A stretch of 64,000 bases of DNA from Bacteroidota bacterium (GCA_013298895.1 JAAFJM010000016.1:1-64000); one strand, 5' to 3'. Shown: positions 48,559 to 59,639, numbered from the stretch's first letter. Notes: generated by a model not told the origin, from the letters alone. Numbers and translations are program-made.

Positions 48559-49137
48559 TTATAATTTGAGGTCTATTAAGTTTAATGTGTCTTTTGGGTT
48601 TTGAGTAATAATGCTAATTATTCCCTCATTTTTGGAAAATAAAAAACCAAATTCGGCTGTTGAAAATGTTTTGGTTAAATCCCTAACATTGTAAAACATG
48701 TTATTTCCAACTAAGATTGAATCATGGTGATAAGGTCCAAAAAAACTTCCATAACTCAGACTTTTACCAAAATTTTTATAATTAAAATTTATTGCTGAAG
48801 CCCAAGGAACTAAAAATGTATTTTCAATACTAATTTGATCGGTATTTTTTGTACAATTAAAAACAATGTATCTGCGTTGAAGGTTATAGGTTTGATTACA
48901 TTCTTCTTGGGTTACATATTTTCCCCAATCATACACATATCCTTGCCCAACAAAAACAGAGGTATCACGTGTAGTTTTATTAATAAAAGTTAGTTCAGAA
49001 AAGTCTTTATAAGGCAAAACACTTAATTCTGTTTCTGATTGATATCGATATTGATTATTATCAACACATCCTTTATCAGGCTTACAAGCTTTAAACAAAA
49101 GTAGTATTAAAGGAATGATGAATATTAATTTTTTCAT
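48559..49137 (-). CDS. Hypothetical lipoprotein, tandem paralog B
   Basis: Lipobox LFKACKPD; very similar N-terminal half to 49134-49700. Confidence 0.75.
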   Translation of the reverse strand: MKKLIFIIPLILLLFKACKPDKGCVDNNQYRYQSETELSVLPYKDFSELTFINKTTRDTSVFVGQGYVYDWGKYVTQEECNQTYNLQRRYIVFNCTKNTDQISIENTFLVPWASAINFNYKNFGKSLSYGSFFGPYHHDSILVGNNMFYNVRDLTKTFSTAEFGFLFSKNEGIISIITQNPKDTLNLIDLKL

Positions 49138-49700
49138 AGTTTTAGGTCTATTAAATTCAACGTGTCTTTAGTTGATGGATAAATTATTTTTACAATTCCT
49201 TCTGATGCGTTATAAAAAACAGTGAGGTTGTTTTGAGGATACTCATTAATATTTCTATACAATTTGTTTTCAATTATAAGACTATCAAAACTATAGGGTT
49301 TACTTAGACCTGAGGCAGACATATTAATACTATTATTTTTAAAGCCAATGCTTATTGTCCTAATTCCATATTTAATAAAAGTATTTTCAATACTAATTTT
49401 ATCAGTATTCTTTGTACAGTTAAATATTATATATCTTCGTTGAAGGTTATAAGTTTGATTGCATTCTTCTTGGGTTACATATTTTCCCCAATCATACACA
49501 TATCCTTGCCCAACAAAAATAGAGGTATCTCGTGTCGTTTTGTTTATAAAAGTCAGTTCAGAAAAGTCTTTATAAGGTATTAAATTTAAATCTCTTTCTA
49601 ACTGATATTCGTATTGATTATTATCAACACATCCTTTATCAGGCTTACAAGCTTTAAATAAAAGGAATATTACAGGAATGATGAATATTAATTTTTTCAT
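49134..49700 (-). CDS. Hypothetical lipoprotein, tandem paralog A
   Basis: Lipobox LFKACKPD; overlaps paralog B by 4 nt. Confidence 0.75.
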   Translation of the reverse strand: MKKLIFIIPVIFLLFKACKPDKGCVDNNQYEYQLERDLNLIPYKDFSELTFINKTTRDTSIFVGQGYVYDWGKYVTQEECNQTYNLQRRYIIFNCTKNTDKISIENTFIKYGIRTISIGFKNNSINMSASGLSKPYSFDSLIIENKLYRNINEYPQNNLTVFYNASEGIVKIIYPSTKDTLNLIDLKL

Positions 49701-49727
49701 GTTACAGTTTTTTTAACTAAAATCTCC

Positions 49728-50291
49728 TTAATGATAAACATTCACTTTGCAACCATTTTTAAAGGCAATGTCAATTAAATTTTGATACGCTTTTTTATGA
49801 TTTTGTTGGATTATTTTTATATAAAATTCTTGGTTATTTACTTCTATTTTATCTATCAATTTATTGTTATTTACACCAACCCATTTTAAACCTGCATACC
49901 TAAAAATTCCTTTGTTAATGGCAAAAGAACCAATATTTATTTTCCAAAAACTATCTCCTCTATAATAGCACTTTAAAGTCTTTACCTCACTCCACTGCAA
50001 TACTTTTAATTGTTCATTTTCTTGGGTTATGGTAATACCATTCTCGGCAAATTTTATTGTTCCAATCCCTTTAAAACGAGAGCTTGTTACTAGCCAATTG
50101 ATACCAACAAATTGTAATATAAAAATTATGACCAATAAATAAAAATTTATGGTGTTAAATAGTAGTATGAAAGTAATAGCCCCAATAAATAGTAACAGTA
50201 TAAACAAACTGGGCACTGTTATAATTAACAATGTCCAATTTGTTTTTTGCTTTTTTATAATATCTAACTGCTGTAGGTTCATTTTTAACAT
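49728..50291 (-). CDS. Hypothetical membrane protein
   Basis: Two N-terminal TM helices followed by a PH-like region (IKFAENGITITQENEQLKVLQWSEVKTLKCYY). Confidence 0.65.
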   Translation of the reverse strand: MLKMNLQQLDIIKKQKTNWTLLIITVPSLFILLLFIGAITFILLFNTINFYLLVIIFILQFVGINWLVTSSRFKGIGTIKFAENGITITQENEQLKVLQWSEVKTLKCYYRGDSFWKINIGSFAINKGIFRYAGLKWVGVNNNKLIDKIEVNNQEFYIKIIQQNHKKAYQNLIDIAFKNGCKVNVYH

Positions 50292-50363
50292 TATTTATGG
50301 AAACAAATTCTGTCCAAAGCCTAATGAGTTCGATTCGTATTCATTCCTTTCAATAATACAAAA

Positions 50364-51515
50364 CTACCTTTTACTCTCTTTATTGTCAGCTATTTTAGCT
50401 TCAAAAGGATTTATTTTAAATGGATAAATTAATTGCTTGGTATATCCTACAGGAAATTGTGCTTCGTTTAATCCTGTACCTTTTGGCCATTCGTTTTTGG
50501 GTAAATAATAAGTGCCAAATATCCTATCAATAACTGGGAAAAATACAGCAAAGTTTTTTCCGTATTTATCTTCTTCTATACAATGGTGCCAATGATGGTA
50601 TTGAGGTGTGGTAAATACATATTTTAAGAAACCAATATTAATGCGCGTATTGGCATGAATAAATACAGCATGAATGGCTATTACTACAATGTAAATATTA
50701 AATACCAATGGCGAAAATCCGCATACATACAAAGGAATAAAGGTAATGGAGCGCGTAAAGAAAATATCAATAAAATGAGTTCTACTTCCTGCCAGCCAAT
50801 CCATGGTTTGGGTAGAGTGGTGAACTGCATGAAAACGCCATAAATATTGGTGCGAATGAAATATTCTATGTGCCCAATATTGGAATACATCGGTAATAAA
50901 AAAAGCAAAGAGAAGTTCGAGGCCCAATGGCAAATTTTGAACCCACAATTGGAAAGACTCTAAATTCATTTTACCAAAAAATATCACGGCAGGCTTTTGT
51001 GTAATTACTCCAAAAAACTGAATGAGTAAATGACTAATGGTAAAGTAAATTAAATCTGTTCTCCATTCAGTATGAAATCTATCTTGATTTTCGCGTTTAG
51101 GAAATACCATTTCAATGGGAATAAAAATAATAGCCATAAGCAATAAATCCAGTAAAAGCCAATCTAATCCTAAATGCCAATTAGCTTTTTCTACAGCTCT
51201 TCCTTGTACATCAAATCCACCAATAATTATGGTTATACAAGCTATAAAAATTCCCCAAATCCCTCTGGCTCTTTTGGTACTTAATATTACATTACTTAAG
51301 CCAAAAAGCATTGAAATGATTAGCGTTGCTGTAAGCAAAACCTTCATTGATTTGGCTGTATACACTTCTCTAAATTCGGGTGTGGTTAATATTTCGGGAA
51401 AATAAAAACATAAAACCCCTCCAAGGGCTAATGAACTAAAAAACACAGATAAATAGCCACTTACTATTCCTTTGCCTATTGCGTATCTTTTTATAAACGA
51501 TTCAATTGTTGACAT
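50364..51515 (-). CDS. Sterol desaturase / fatty acid hydroxylase family protein
   Basis: His boxes HRIFHSHQYLWRFHAVHH and HHWHH within a multi-TM protein. Confidence 0.92.
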   Translation of the reverse strand: MSTIESFIKRYAIGKGIVSGYLSVFFSSLALGGVLCFYFPEILTTPEFREVYTAKSMKVLLTATLIISMLFGLSNVILSTKRARGIWGIFIACITIIIGGFDVQGRAVEKANWHLGLDWLLLDLLLMAIIFIPIEMVFPKRENQDRFHTEWRTDLIYFTISHLLIQFFGVITQKPAVIFFGKMNLESFQLWVQNLPLGLELLFAFFITDVFQYWAHRIFHSHQYLWRFHAVHHSTQTMDWLAGSRTHFIDIFFTRSITFIPLYVCGFSPLVFNIYIVVIAIHAVFIHANTRINIGFLKYVFTTPQYHHWHHCIEEDKYGKNFAVFFPVIDRIFGTYYLPKNEWPKGTGLNEAQFPVGYTKQLIYPFKINPFEAKIADNKESKR

Positions 51516-51526
51516 TTTTTTTAATA

Positions 51527-53752
51527 TTAATAAACCAATACTTTGCGTACCTCCGTGTTAAAACCATTGCTTATGCTTACAAAATAAACTCCTTTGTTTT
51601 CATTTCCTAAATCAATGGTCAAGGTATTATTGGCAGCACTTGCAGTCCAATTGTGTTGTTGTATGGTTTTACCCATAATGTCGGTAATGGTTACTTGCAA
51701 ATCGTTATTTTGAATTGCTTCGCAATACAACTGAAAACTGCCCGAAGTAGGATTTGGAAACAAGTTAACTTGGGTTTGAGTAAACTTTTGTTCGGTTACT
51801 CCAATGGTAGCAATGGTGCGTTTAATAGCTGCATAAGCATTAATTTTACCGGCACCCCATCTGCTTGAATCAACAGGTTGTTTGGTGTAACTATCGGTAA
51901 TGGCTGTTTTAAAAATGATGTTTTTAATTAATGCAGGAGTCAACTTAGGGTTTGCTTGCAGCAATAAAGCTACTATACCAGCAACCATTGGCGATGACAT
52001 AGATGTACCACTTGCTTCGGCATAATAATAATCGCGGTTATTTTTAGCAAAAGTAAACTTGGCTACACTTTGCGCATAATTACTTCCACCCAATAAATAA
52101 GAAACATCAAACGAGTTGACAGCAGAAGCAATGGTCATACCCGGAGCAGCTATATCTGGCTTAATTCTGCCATCTACCGTAGGGCCTTTACTTGAAAAGG
52201 GTGTTATTTGACCAGGAAAAGCATAACCCGAATAACTTTGATTAGAACCTGCTAAGTTTTTAAAAGTAATTTTAGAAGCATATGCCGCCACAGTTATTGC
52301 TGATTGTGTGCTTGCCATTTCGCCCAAAGTATAATTACTATTTCCTGCGGTTCCCCAAGGAAAACCACCTGCTGTAAACTCTCCATAATAGCCATTATAA
52401 TCGTTTACAAAACCTTGCCACATATGTACCAATCCATTTTGTCCTAATACACTTACACAAAACTTATCAGCTGTTTTACTAAATACATCTACTAAAATAT
52501 GTGGTTTGCCATTGTAATCAGCGGCTTTAGCAGTTATGGTTAAAAAACAAGTATCGTTTTTTGAGCCAACTAAAAATGTATCTAATGTATTATTATTTAA
52601 ACAAATATCTGTTGTTGCACTGCTTACTGTTGAGCCATTATACAAACTAATTTTTAAACAAAATTGCTTACCAACTTCCCCCCAAACATCAATCCAGTTG
52701 CGCTTTTCGCCATTAATGGTTGGGAAAGTAACAAAGCTATGTAAAGCAGTATCGGTATTGGTAAACGTTTTTTGAACATGGATGTTTTCATCGCCATTAT
52801 TTCCTGCTGACAATACAAATATTTTACCTTCTCCAACCATATTGTTACACGCTTGACTGAATAATGAACTACCATCATTTGGTCCGATAGAATTACCCCA
52901 ACTTAAATTAACTACAGCAGGTTTATTTACCGATTTGGCATAGTTGTAAATATAATTCATACCATCTAAAATACTGGCCATTCCAGATGTTTTCCATTCT
53001 GTTTTTTCTGGTTTAATACCTACTATAACAATATCGCTTTCATAAGCTAAACCACGGTATTTTTTATTGGTTCCATAGCCCGAACCTGCAGCTATTCCGC
53101 CTACGTGCGTGCCGTGTGAAAAACTATTTACTTCAAAACCTTTGGCTAACATGGTGGCATTGTCACTTATTTCGTTCCCATAATTATAACCAACTGGAGG
53201 CGTGCCATCGTTGTGTTGTTCCCAAACGCGTTTTATGCGCAAATTTGTACCTGATGTATCGTAAAATGTAGGATGCGTGTAGTCAAAACCAGCATCAATA
53301 ATACCCACAACTACTCCTTTTCCCGAATAAGCCAAAGGCAAGTTAATGCCATTTTGAACAGAATCTGCTCTTGCCGATTTAATGGCTGCATCTAAATTAC
53401 TTGCAATGGGCTCATCTAGTTGGATATAATCAATTTGAGTAATGGCAATAAACTTTTGTAGCTGAGAAATAGGAACTTGAACAGTCCAAATATTACCTGC
53501 TTTTGTACCAATGTATGCGCCTAATTGTGTAATGCTTTTTTCATTTATTTGTGGAGTAACTTTTATTAAAGTACTAACAAAAGTTTCCCCTTTTATTTTT
53601 GATAAAACAGCTTTATTACTGCTATTTACAGCGTTTGGTTTGCTAAGCAATTGCATTAAATTAGCCGATAATTTATTGGTTTGAGTTACTTGCGCATTAC
53701 CCCAAAATGTAGCTAAAGTTAATGCCAAAGCTGGTAAATATTTTTTTATCAT
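51527..53752 (-). CDS. Secreted S8 (subtilisin-like) peptidase with T9SS type A sorting domain
   Basis: Catalytic GIIDAGFDYTHP, HGTHVGGIAAG, GTSMSSPMVAGIVALLL; C-terminal LFPNPTSGSFQL...GVYFVSISNGFNTEVRKVLVY. Confidence 0.94.
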   Translation of the reverse strand: MIKKYLPALALTLATFWGNAQVTQTNKLSANLMQLLSKPNAVNSSNKAVLSKIKGETFVSTLIKVTPQINEKSITQLGAYIGTKAGNIWTVQVPISQLQKFIAITQIDYIQLDEPIASNLDAAIKSARADSVQNGINLPLAYSGKGVVVGIIDAGFDYTHPTFYDTSGTNLRIKRVWEQHNDGTPPVGYNYGNEISDNATMLAKGFEVNSFSHGTHVGGIAAGSGYGTNKKYRGLAYESDIVIVGIKPEKTEWKTSGMASILDGMNYIYNYAKSVNKPAVVNLSWGNSIGPNDGSSLFSQACNNMVGEGKIFVLSAGNNGDENIHVQKTFTNTDTALHSFVTFPTINGEKRNWIDVWGEVGKQFCLKISLYNGSTVSSATTDICLNNNTLDTFLVGSKNDTCFLTITAKAADYNGKPHILVDVFSKTADKFCVSVLGQNGLVHMWQGFVNDYNGYYGEFTAGGFPWGTAGNSNYTLGEMASTQSAITVAAYASKITFKNLAGSNQSYSGYAFPGQITPFSSKGPTVDGRIKPDIAAPGMTIASAVNSFDVSYLLGGSNYAQSVAKFTFAKNNRDYYYAEASGTSMSSPMVAGIVALLLQANPKLTPALIKNIIFKTAITDSYTKQPVDSSRWGAGKINAYAAIKRTIATIGVTEQKFTQTQVNLFPNPTSGSFQLYCEAIQNNDLQVTITDIMGKTIQQHNWTASAANNTLTIDLGNENKGVYFVSISNGFNTEVRKVLVY

Positions 53753-53884
53753 GAATACAGTTTTTATAATTACTTAAAACACGAATATGGTAATTATTAT
53801 TGTAAAATAAGTAATTCTATATTTTTTTTGACTTTTATGTGTTCTATCCGTTTTATTCATTTTATTTGTAAATAATATTCAAAA

Positions 53885-54679
53885 ATGAACCAATACGAAC
53901 AATTATTGAAGCATGTATATAGTACTGGAGCGGAAAAAAGCGACAGAACTGGAACTGGTACACGTAGTGTTTTTGGGGCTCAAATAAGATTTGATTTGAG
54001 TAAAGGATTCCCTTTAATTACCTCCAAAAAAGTACATTTAAAATCAATTATACACGAATTGCTTTGGTTTATTAAAGGCGATACGAATACAAAATATTTA
54101 ACGGATAATGGTGTAAGAATTTGGGACGAATGGGCTGATAAAGATGGAAATCTTGGTCCTGTTTACGGTCACCAATGGCGCAATTGGCCTAAAACTGATG
54201 GTGGAACCATTGATCAATTAAGTGAAGTAATTGAAACATTAAAAAACAATCCAGATAGCCGCAGAATTATAGTAAGTGCTTGGAATGTGGCTGATTTACC
54301 TAAAATGGCCTTAATGCCTTGCCATGCATTTTTTCAATTTTATGTTGCCAATGGCAAGTTAAGTTGCCAATTGTATCAGCGTAGTGCTGACATGTTTTTG
54401 GGCGTACCTTTTAACATAGCAAGCTATGCTTTATTAACTTTAATGATAGCACAAGTTTGTAATTTAGAACCAGGCGATTTTATTCACACTTTTGGCGATG
54501 CACATATTTACAGCAACCATTTTGAACAAGTAGAATTGCAATTAAGTAGGGATTTAAGGCCTTATCCTACTATGAAAATTAATCCTGAAGTAAAATCCAT
54601 TTTTGATTTTAAATACGAGGATTTTGAGCTAGAAAATTACAATCCACATCCAGCCATAAAAGGAGCGGTAGCAGTTTAG
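53885..54679 (+). CDS. thyA: Thymidylate synthase
   Basis: [67 protein letters not shown]. Confidence 0.98.
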   Translation: MNQYEQLLKHVYSTGAEKSDRTGTGTRSVFGAQIRFDLSKGFPLITSKKVHLKSIIHELLWFIKGDTNTKYLTDNGVRIWDEWADKDGNLGPVYGHQWRNWPKTDGGTIDQLSEVIETLKNNPDSRRIIVSAWNVADLPKMALMPCHAFFQFYVANGKLSCQLYQRSADMFLGVPFNIASYALLTLMIAQVCNLEPGDFIHTFGDAHIYSNHFEQVELQLSRDLRPYPTMKINPEVKSIFDFKYEDFELENYNPHPAIKGAVAV

Positions 54680-54681
54680 AT

Positions 54682-55287
54682 ATGAACTTTCCTTCTGCCT
54701 TAATTGAAGAGGCTGTAAATCAATTATCCAAATTTCCTGGTGTTGGTAAAAAATCAGCACTGCGCATGGTATTGCATATTTTAAAGCAAGAACCTCAAGA
54801 TGTAATTAAACTAGCTCAAGCAGTTGAACAAGTTAGAACTTTAATTAAATATTGCAAACGATGCCATAATGTAAGCGATGGCGAATTATGCAATATTTGC
54901 CAAAGCCATAAACGCAATAGTGAATTGGTTTGCGTGGTTGAGGATTTACGCGATGTAATGGCTATTGAAAACACGTCTCAATTCAATGGATTATACCATG
55001 TTTTAGGTGGAGTAATTTCGCCCATTAACGGCATTGGACCCGATGAATTAAAAATTGCTTCCTTAGTAAGCCGTGCTGAAACCGAAAACATTAAAGAATT
55101 AGTAATTGCCTTGAGTGCTACTCCAGAAGGCGATACGACCACATTTTATATTTCAAAAAAATTAGCGCATTTACCAATTCAAATTAGCACCATAAGCAGA
55201 GGAATTTCAATTGGTGGCGAATTAGAGTATGCCGATGAAATTACATTAGGACGAAGCATAGTAAGCAGAGTTCCTTACGGAAAGTAA
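54682..55287 (+). CDS. recR: Recombination protein RecR
   Basis: LIEEAVNQLSKFPGVGKKSALRM, CKRCHNVSDGELCNIC zinc finger, VVEDLRDVMAIE, LGGVISPINGIGPDEL. Confidence 0.97.
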   Translation: MNFPSALIEEAVNQLSKFPGVGKKSALRMVLHILKQEPQDVIKLAQAVEQVRTLIKYCKRCHNVSDGELCNICQSHKRNSELVCVVEDLRDVMAIENTSQFNGLYHVLGGVISPINGIGPDELKIASLVSRAETENIKELVIALSATPEGDTTTFYISKKLAHLPIQISTISRGISIGGELEYADEITLGRSIVSRVPYGK

Positions 55288-55305
55288 AGGCCAAAGAACT
55301 TAAAC

Positions 55306-56667
55306 CTAATTTTTTACTTCAAAAAGCATTTCTTTGCTCACTTGTTTTATTTTATCACTATGTCTAAGTGTTTTTGAAACGGTAGCGTATGGTCCACTTA
55401 CTACTTTATCACCTTTTTGCAAACCACTTGTTATAACTATTAGTTTGTCATTTTGAATGCCTGTGGTAACCTTCCTAATGCTTGCAGTGTTATTGATATT
55501 AATAAATACAACTTCTACTTCATCTTTTTTTGAATCAGTGGAACTTAATTTAAAATCCTCCAGATCCTTTTTATCTGTTTTAGCGGTATCCAAATCTTTA
55601 GCTTGTCTAACTGTTACTGCTTCAATTGGAATTGCCAATACATTTGTTTCAACTTCTGTTTGAATTTCAACACTAGCACTCATACCCGGGCGGAAAACAG
55701 CTTTACGTTTGCCAAATTTGGCCGTTAAATCAGTATAACTGCTGCGTAGTATTTTTATTTTTACTACAAAATTAGTTACTTGATCACTTGTTGAGGCTCC
55801 ATTAGCACTTGCACTGTTGGCTATTTCCGATACAATTCCTTTAAATTTTCGAGTGCCATAAGCATCTACTTCAATTAATGCAGTATCGCCCAAACCCACT
55901 TTGATGATGTCATTTTCATTTACATCCACACTAACTTCCATTGCATTTAAATTAGCTACTCGCATCATTTCAGTTCCTGCCATTTGTGAAGTTCCAACTA
56001 CACGTTCCCCTTTTTCTACTTTTAATGCCGAAACAATACCACTAACAGGTGCAAAGATTTCAGTTCTGGTTAAATTTTTACGACTTTCTTTTAAACTTGC
56101 TTCAAAACTTTTTACTGTATAATCAGCCCCTATAACATTTTGTTTAATAGCTTCTACCTCAGCCTTCGCATTTTTATAACTTGAGGTAGCGGTTTCAACT
56201 TCGGCTTCGCTCATTAATTTTTGCTCTGCCATTTTTTGGGTTCTATTAAACTGTTTTTCTATTTCTGCAAAACGAGCTTCTGCCTGTGTTAATCTGGCTT
56301 TACTAGTTGCTAAATTAGCTTTTGCATTACTTAAAGATGCATTGCTTCTATCAAGAGCTGAGGCATATAATTCGGGGTCTATCCTTGCCAATAATTGTCC
56401 GTATGTTACTGAATCTCCTTCTTTCACATAAAGCTCTCTTATTTCTCCACTTACATCTGAACTAATTTTAACTTCCGATTCAGGTTGGATTTTACCATTT
56501 GCACTAACTGTTTCAATAATGGTAGTAATTTCGGTGGTACTCACACTTACACTGATCTCTTTTTTACCGCCAAACCAACCTTTACTTTTTCCAATAAGTG
56601 CAATTATTATCAATAAGATTACAGCTCCACCAAGCCATTTTAACAGTTTGTTATTCGATTTTTTCAT
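55306..56667 (-). CDS. HlyD/MacA-type periplasmic adaptor protein
   Basis: NGKIQPESEVKISSDVSGEIRELYVKEGDSVTYGQLLARID, coiled-coil, IFAPVSGIVSALKVEKGERVVG. Confidence 0.92.
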   Translation of the reverse strand: MKKSNNKLLKWLGGAVILLIIIALIGKSKGWFGGKKEISVSVSTTEITTIIETVSANGKIQPESEVKISSDVSGEIRELYVKEGDSVTYGQLLARIDPELYASALDRSNASLSNAKANLATSKARLTQAEARFAEIEKQFNRTQKMAEQKLMSEAEVETATSSYKNAKAEVEAIKQNVIGADYTVKSFEASLKESRKNLTRTEIFAPVSGIVSALKVEKGERVVGTSQMAGTEMMRVANLNAMEVSVDVNENDIIKVGLGDTALIEVDAYGTRKFKGIVSEIANSASANGASTSDQVTNFVVKIKILRSSYTDLTAKFGKRKAVFRPGMSASVEIQTEVETNVLAIPIEAVTVRQAKDLDTAKTDKKDLEDFKLSSTDSKKDEVEVVFININNTASIRKVTTGIQNDKLIVITSGLQKGDKVVSGPYATVSKTLRHSDKIKQVSKEMLFEVKN

Positions 56668-56808
56668 GAAATTAGGTTAAATAAATTGCAATAAACAATA
56701 TTAAATAAAGGCGAAAAGTAAGTTTATTTTTAATTCATTGCTTAATGCAATATTATGTATTTTATAAGCGGTATAATAAAGTGGTTATGGCTAAAATTTG
56801 ATTACAAA

Positions 56809-56837
56809 AAAAGGCTGCCCTTTTGAGACAGCCTTTA
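56809..56837 (-). terminator. Terminator of 56858-57556
   Basis: AAAGGCTG / CAGCCTTT hairpin; A-tract on + strand is T-tract for the minus-strand transcript. Confidence 0.7.
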
Positions 56838-56857
56838 ATTATATTTTATTTCTTTTA

Positions 56858-57556
56858 TTAAAATCTAAAACCTAAACGAACTCCACCTGTAGTTACCCCA
56901 AATAAGTCGAAAGTACTACCGCCAAGTGTTTTTCTCTCAGGATCTGAATTTACTTTTTCTGTACCATCACCTGCAGAAGTCATGTTAAATAAACCTAGGC
57001 CCATTTCACCTCCTACAAATATACCATCTGTAACATAGTAATCAGCACCTAATAAAAGACCTAAACCCAAACCTAGGTTACTTCCACCTGTACTTTTGTA
57101 TGAATCTCCACTGTTCACTGAACCCGGTGTTGGTGTTGCATTATCTGCATTCGAAACTTCTGTAGTTGCACCCGTGCTGTATCCAAACATTAATTGGGCG
57201 CCATAATATGGTGATAATTTACTTGTTCCTGCAAAATGCTTCTCAATACCAGGAGAAAGCATAATATCAAAACCACTGCTTTTTTTAATTTCTGCAGTTG
57301 TGGTTCCTGCGGCATTGCTTACTTTATCAGTTGATGAAGTAGAGCCTAAACCAATACGTGCTCTTATAGCCATTTTATCAGCCATAAAATAACGTAAACG
57401 TAATTCTCCAGGTAAATTATAACTAATTCCTGAAGTTCCAGTTTGTAAATTTAAAACAACTTCAGCTGTTTTTGATCCCATTACAGGTTTTTGAGCAAAG
57501 GCAAAAGTTCCTACTAATGCTGCTGTTAATGTTAATAATGTTTTTTTCATTTTCAT
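56858..57556 (-). CDS. Outer-membrane beta-barrel protein
   Basis: Signal peptide, amphipathic beta strands, terminal GVRLGFRF. Confidence 0.8.
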   Translation of the reverse strand: MKMKKTLLTLTAALVGTFAFAQKPVMGSKTAEVVLNLQTGTSGISYNLPGELRLRYFMADKMAIRARIGLGSTSSTDKVSNAAGTTTAEIKKSSGFDIMLSPGIEKHFAGTSKLSPYYGAQLMFGYSTGATTEVSNADNATPTPGSVNSGDSYKSTGGSNLGLGLGLLLGADYYVTDGIFVGGEMGLGLFNMTSAGDGTEKVNSDPERKTLGGSTFDLFGVTTGGVRLGFRF

Positions 57557-57574
57557 TGTTTTTTAAATGTAAAT

Positions 57575-57606
57575 CAAATATATAAATTGTATTTTTTTTT
57601 GTCAAG
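57575..57606 (-). promoter_or_regulatory. Probable promoter of 56858-57556
   Basis: TATATTTG on minus strand (57575-57582) with CTTG at N20. Confidence 0.45.
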
Positions 57607-58404
57607 ATTTAAAAACTGTACATTTAATAATCGAAAAGTGAATATTTTAAATGTAAAAGTTATTGTTGATTGAAAATAAGCCATTTGTGTTTTGGTTTAT
57701 TTGTGCGAAACTTTACACTTTATGAAAAGGAATACCTGTAATGGAAATAATTTCTAGTCATAAATGAACAATTATTCTTAATTGTTTATTTTAGCTTACT
57801 TGCTAATTCATATCTATAACAATAGTAATTAACGAAGAAAAATGAAGGAGTTAATGAAGGAAATTATTTGTAAAGATGGACAATTATGACCTATCAATAA
57901 AAACTTAGTTATATTTTTTAAAAACAGAAAATAAGATATAACTAATCCCAAGGACTTTTATAATTGGTATTTGTTTGTCTGTGTATATTTCTATTTTCTT
58001 GTCGTATTCTCACATTTAAAACCACCCTGCTAAAAACTCAAAAGCATTAAAATCGCGACTAACTTTTTTGTATGCAATAATTTCACCTCTAGCATCTTTT
58101 ATTTCAATCAGTTTTTGGCGGAAATTTAGAACGCAGAAAACCAACTTTACTAATTGAAATGCCTTTAACTTTTTGTTTACATATACTTAATTGGGTTTTC
58201 TTTATCAGCAAGTGTACTTGTAGAATTTGCACATGCAATATACCAAACAACAAATAATTGATTGATATTTTCATTAAACTTATTATAGTTAAAAATTTTA
58301 TTTATGAAAAAAATTCCGAAACTAATTAATCAACATTATTACATAGTATAGAAAAATAAAGGTACAATTTAGAAAAATTATTTACCTTAATTGCGCCTTT
58401 ATTT

Positions 58405-59601
58405 ATGACTAAAAAAACGATAGCCATCATTGGGGGCGGGCCATCAGCATTGATGCTTGCTGCTCAAATAAATACTGAAAAATTTGAGGTAACCTTATTT
58501 GAAAAAAATTTTGCAGTTGGACGTAAATTTTTGGTAGCTGGAGATGGTGGTTTAAACATTACGCATAGTGAAGTTCCTCAAGAATTTATTCAAAAATATA
58601 CTCCCAATAAATTTATTAAACCTTTTTTTGAGTTATTTAATAACGATGATTTGCGAGACTGGTTATTCCATATTGGTATTGAAACATTTGTAGGAAGTAG
58701 CAAAAGGGTTTTTCCAGAAAAGGGGATAAAACCTATTGAGGTTTTAAACGCTATAATTAGTAAAATAACGGCCAATAATGTAACTATAAAAACACAACAT
58801 GAATGGTTAGGATGGGAAAACGAAAACCTTTTGTTTAAAACACCAACTGAAAATACAACAGTTAAACCTGATTACACAATTTTTGCGCTTGGCGGAGCAA
58901 GTTGGGCAAAAACAGGTTCTGATGGTAGTTGGGTAAATTTATTTAAGGATAATGGTATTAAAACAGTGCCTTTTCAAGCATCTAATTGTGGCTTTCAAAT
59001 TAATTGGCCTCAAGAATTTATTACCGAAAACGAAGGTTTGTATTTAAAAAATATTGCGGCTGCTTGTGGTAGCTTAACTAAAAAAGGAGAGCTTGCCATT
59101 ACTCAATTAGGATTAGAAGGTGGCGCCATTTATGCTTTAAGCCATAAAATTAGAACGCAGTTAAACGCCAAAAAGGAAGCCGATTTACTCATTGATTTTA
59201 AACCAACTTTACAACTTTATGCCATTGAAAAAAAGCTAAGCAATGAGTCAAAACCAACCTCTGATATTTTAAAGTACGACTTAAATATGCCTGCACCTCA
59301 AATAGCATTACTCAAAACTTATTTGAGTAAAGAAGCATTTTTAAGTGCAGAGCAATTGGCCGAAAACATCAAGGCTTTTCCTTTAAAAATTACTGGCACA
59401 GCGCCAATTGACGAGGCAATTTCAACTGTTGGAGGTATTGCCCTAACCGAAGTAAATACTAACTTAGAATTAAATAAAATGCCAAATCATTTTTGTTTTG
59501 GCGAAATGCTTGATTGGGATGCGCCAACCGGAGGTTATTTATTACAAGCTAACTTTAGTATGGGTTATTATTTGGCAAATTATTTTAATACATCTATTTA
59601 A
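58405..59601 (+). CDS. FAD-dependent oxidoreductase, HI0933/YhiN-like (TIGR03862-type)
   Basis: IAIIGGGPSALMLAAQI, KFLVAGDGGLNITHSE, ALGGASWAKTGSDGSW, CFGEMLDWDAPTGGYLLQANFSMGYYLA. Confidence 0.9.
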   Translation: MTKKTIAIIGGGPSALMLAAQINTEKFEVTLFEKNFAVGRKFLVAGDGGLNITHSEVPQEFIQKYTPNKFIKPFFELFNNDDLRDWLFHIGIETFVGSSKRVFPEKGIKPIEVLNAIISKITANNVTIKTQHEWLGWENENLLFKTPTENTTVKPDYTIFALGGASWAKTGSDGSWVNLFKDNGIKTVPFQASNCGFQINWPQEFITENEGLYLKNIAAACGSLTKKGELAITQLGLEGGAIYALSHKIRTQLNAKKEADLLIDFKPTLQLYAIEKKLSNESKPTSDILKYDLNMPAPQIALLKTYLSKEAFLSAEQLAENIKAFPLKITGTAPIDEAISTVGGIALTEVNTNLELNKMPNHFCFGEMLDWDAPTGGYLLQANFSMGYYLANYFNTSI

Positions 59602-59639
59602 TTAACAACTAGTTTATTTACTATCGATATATTTGCCTT

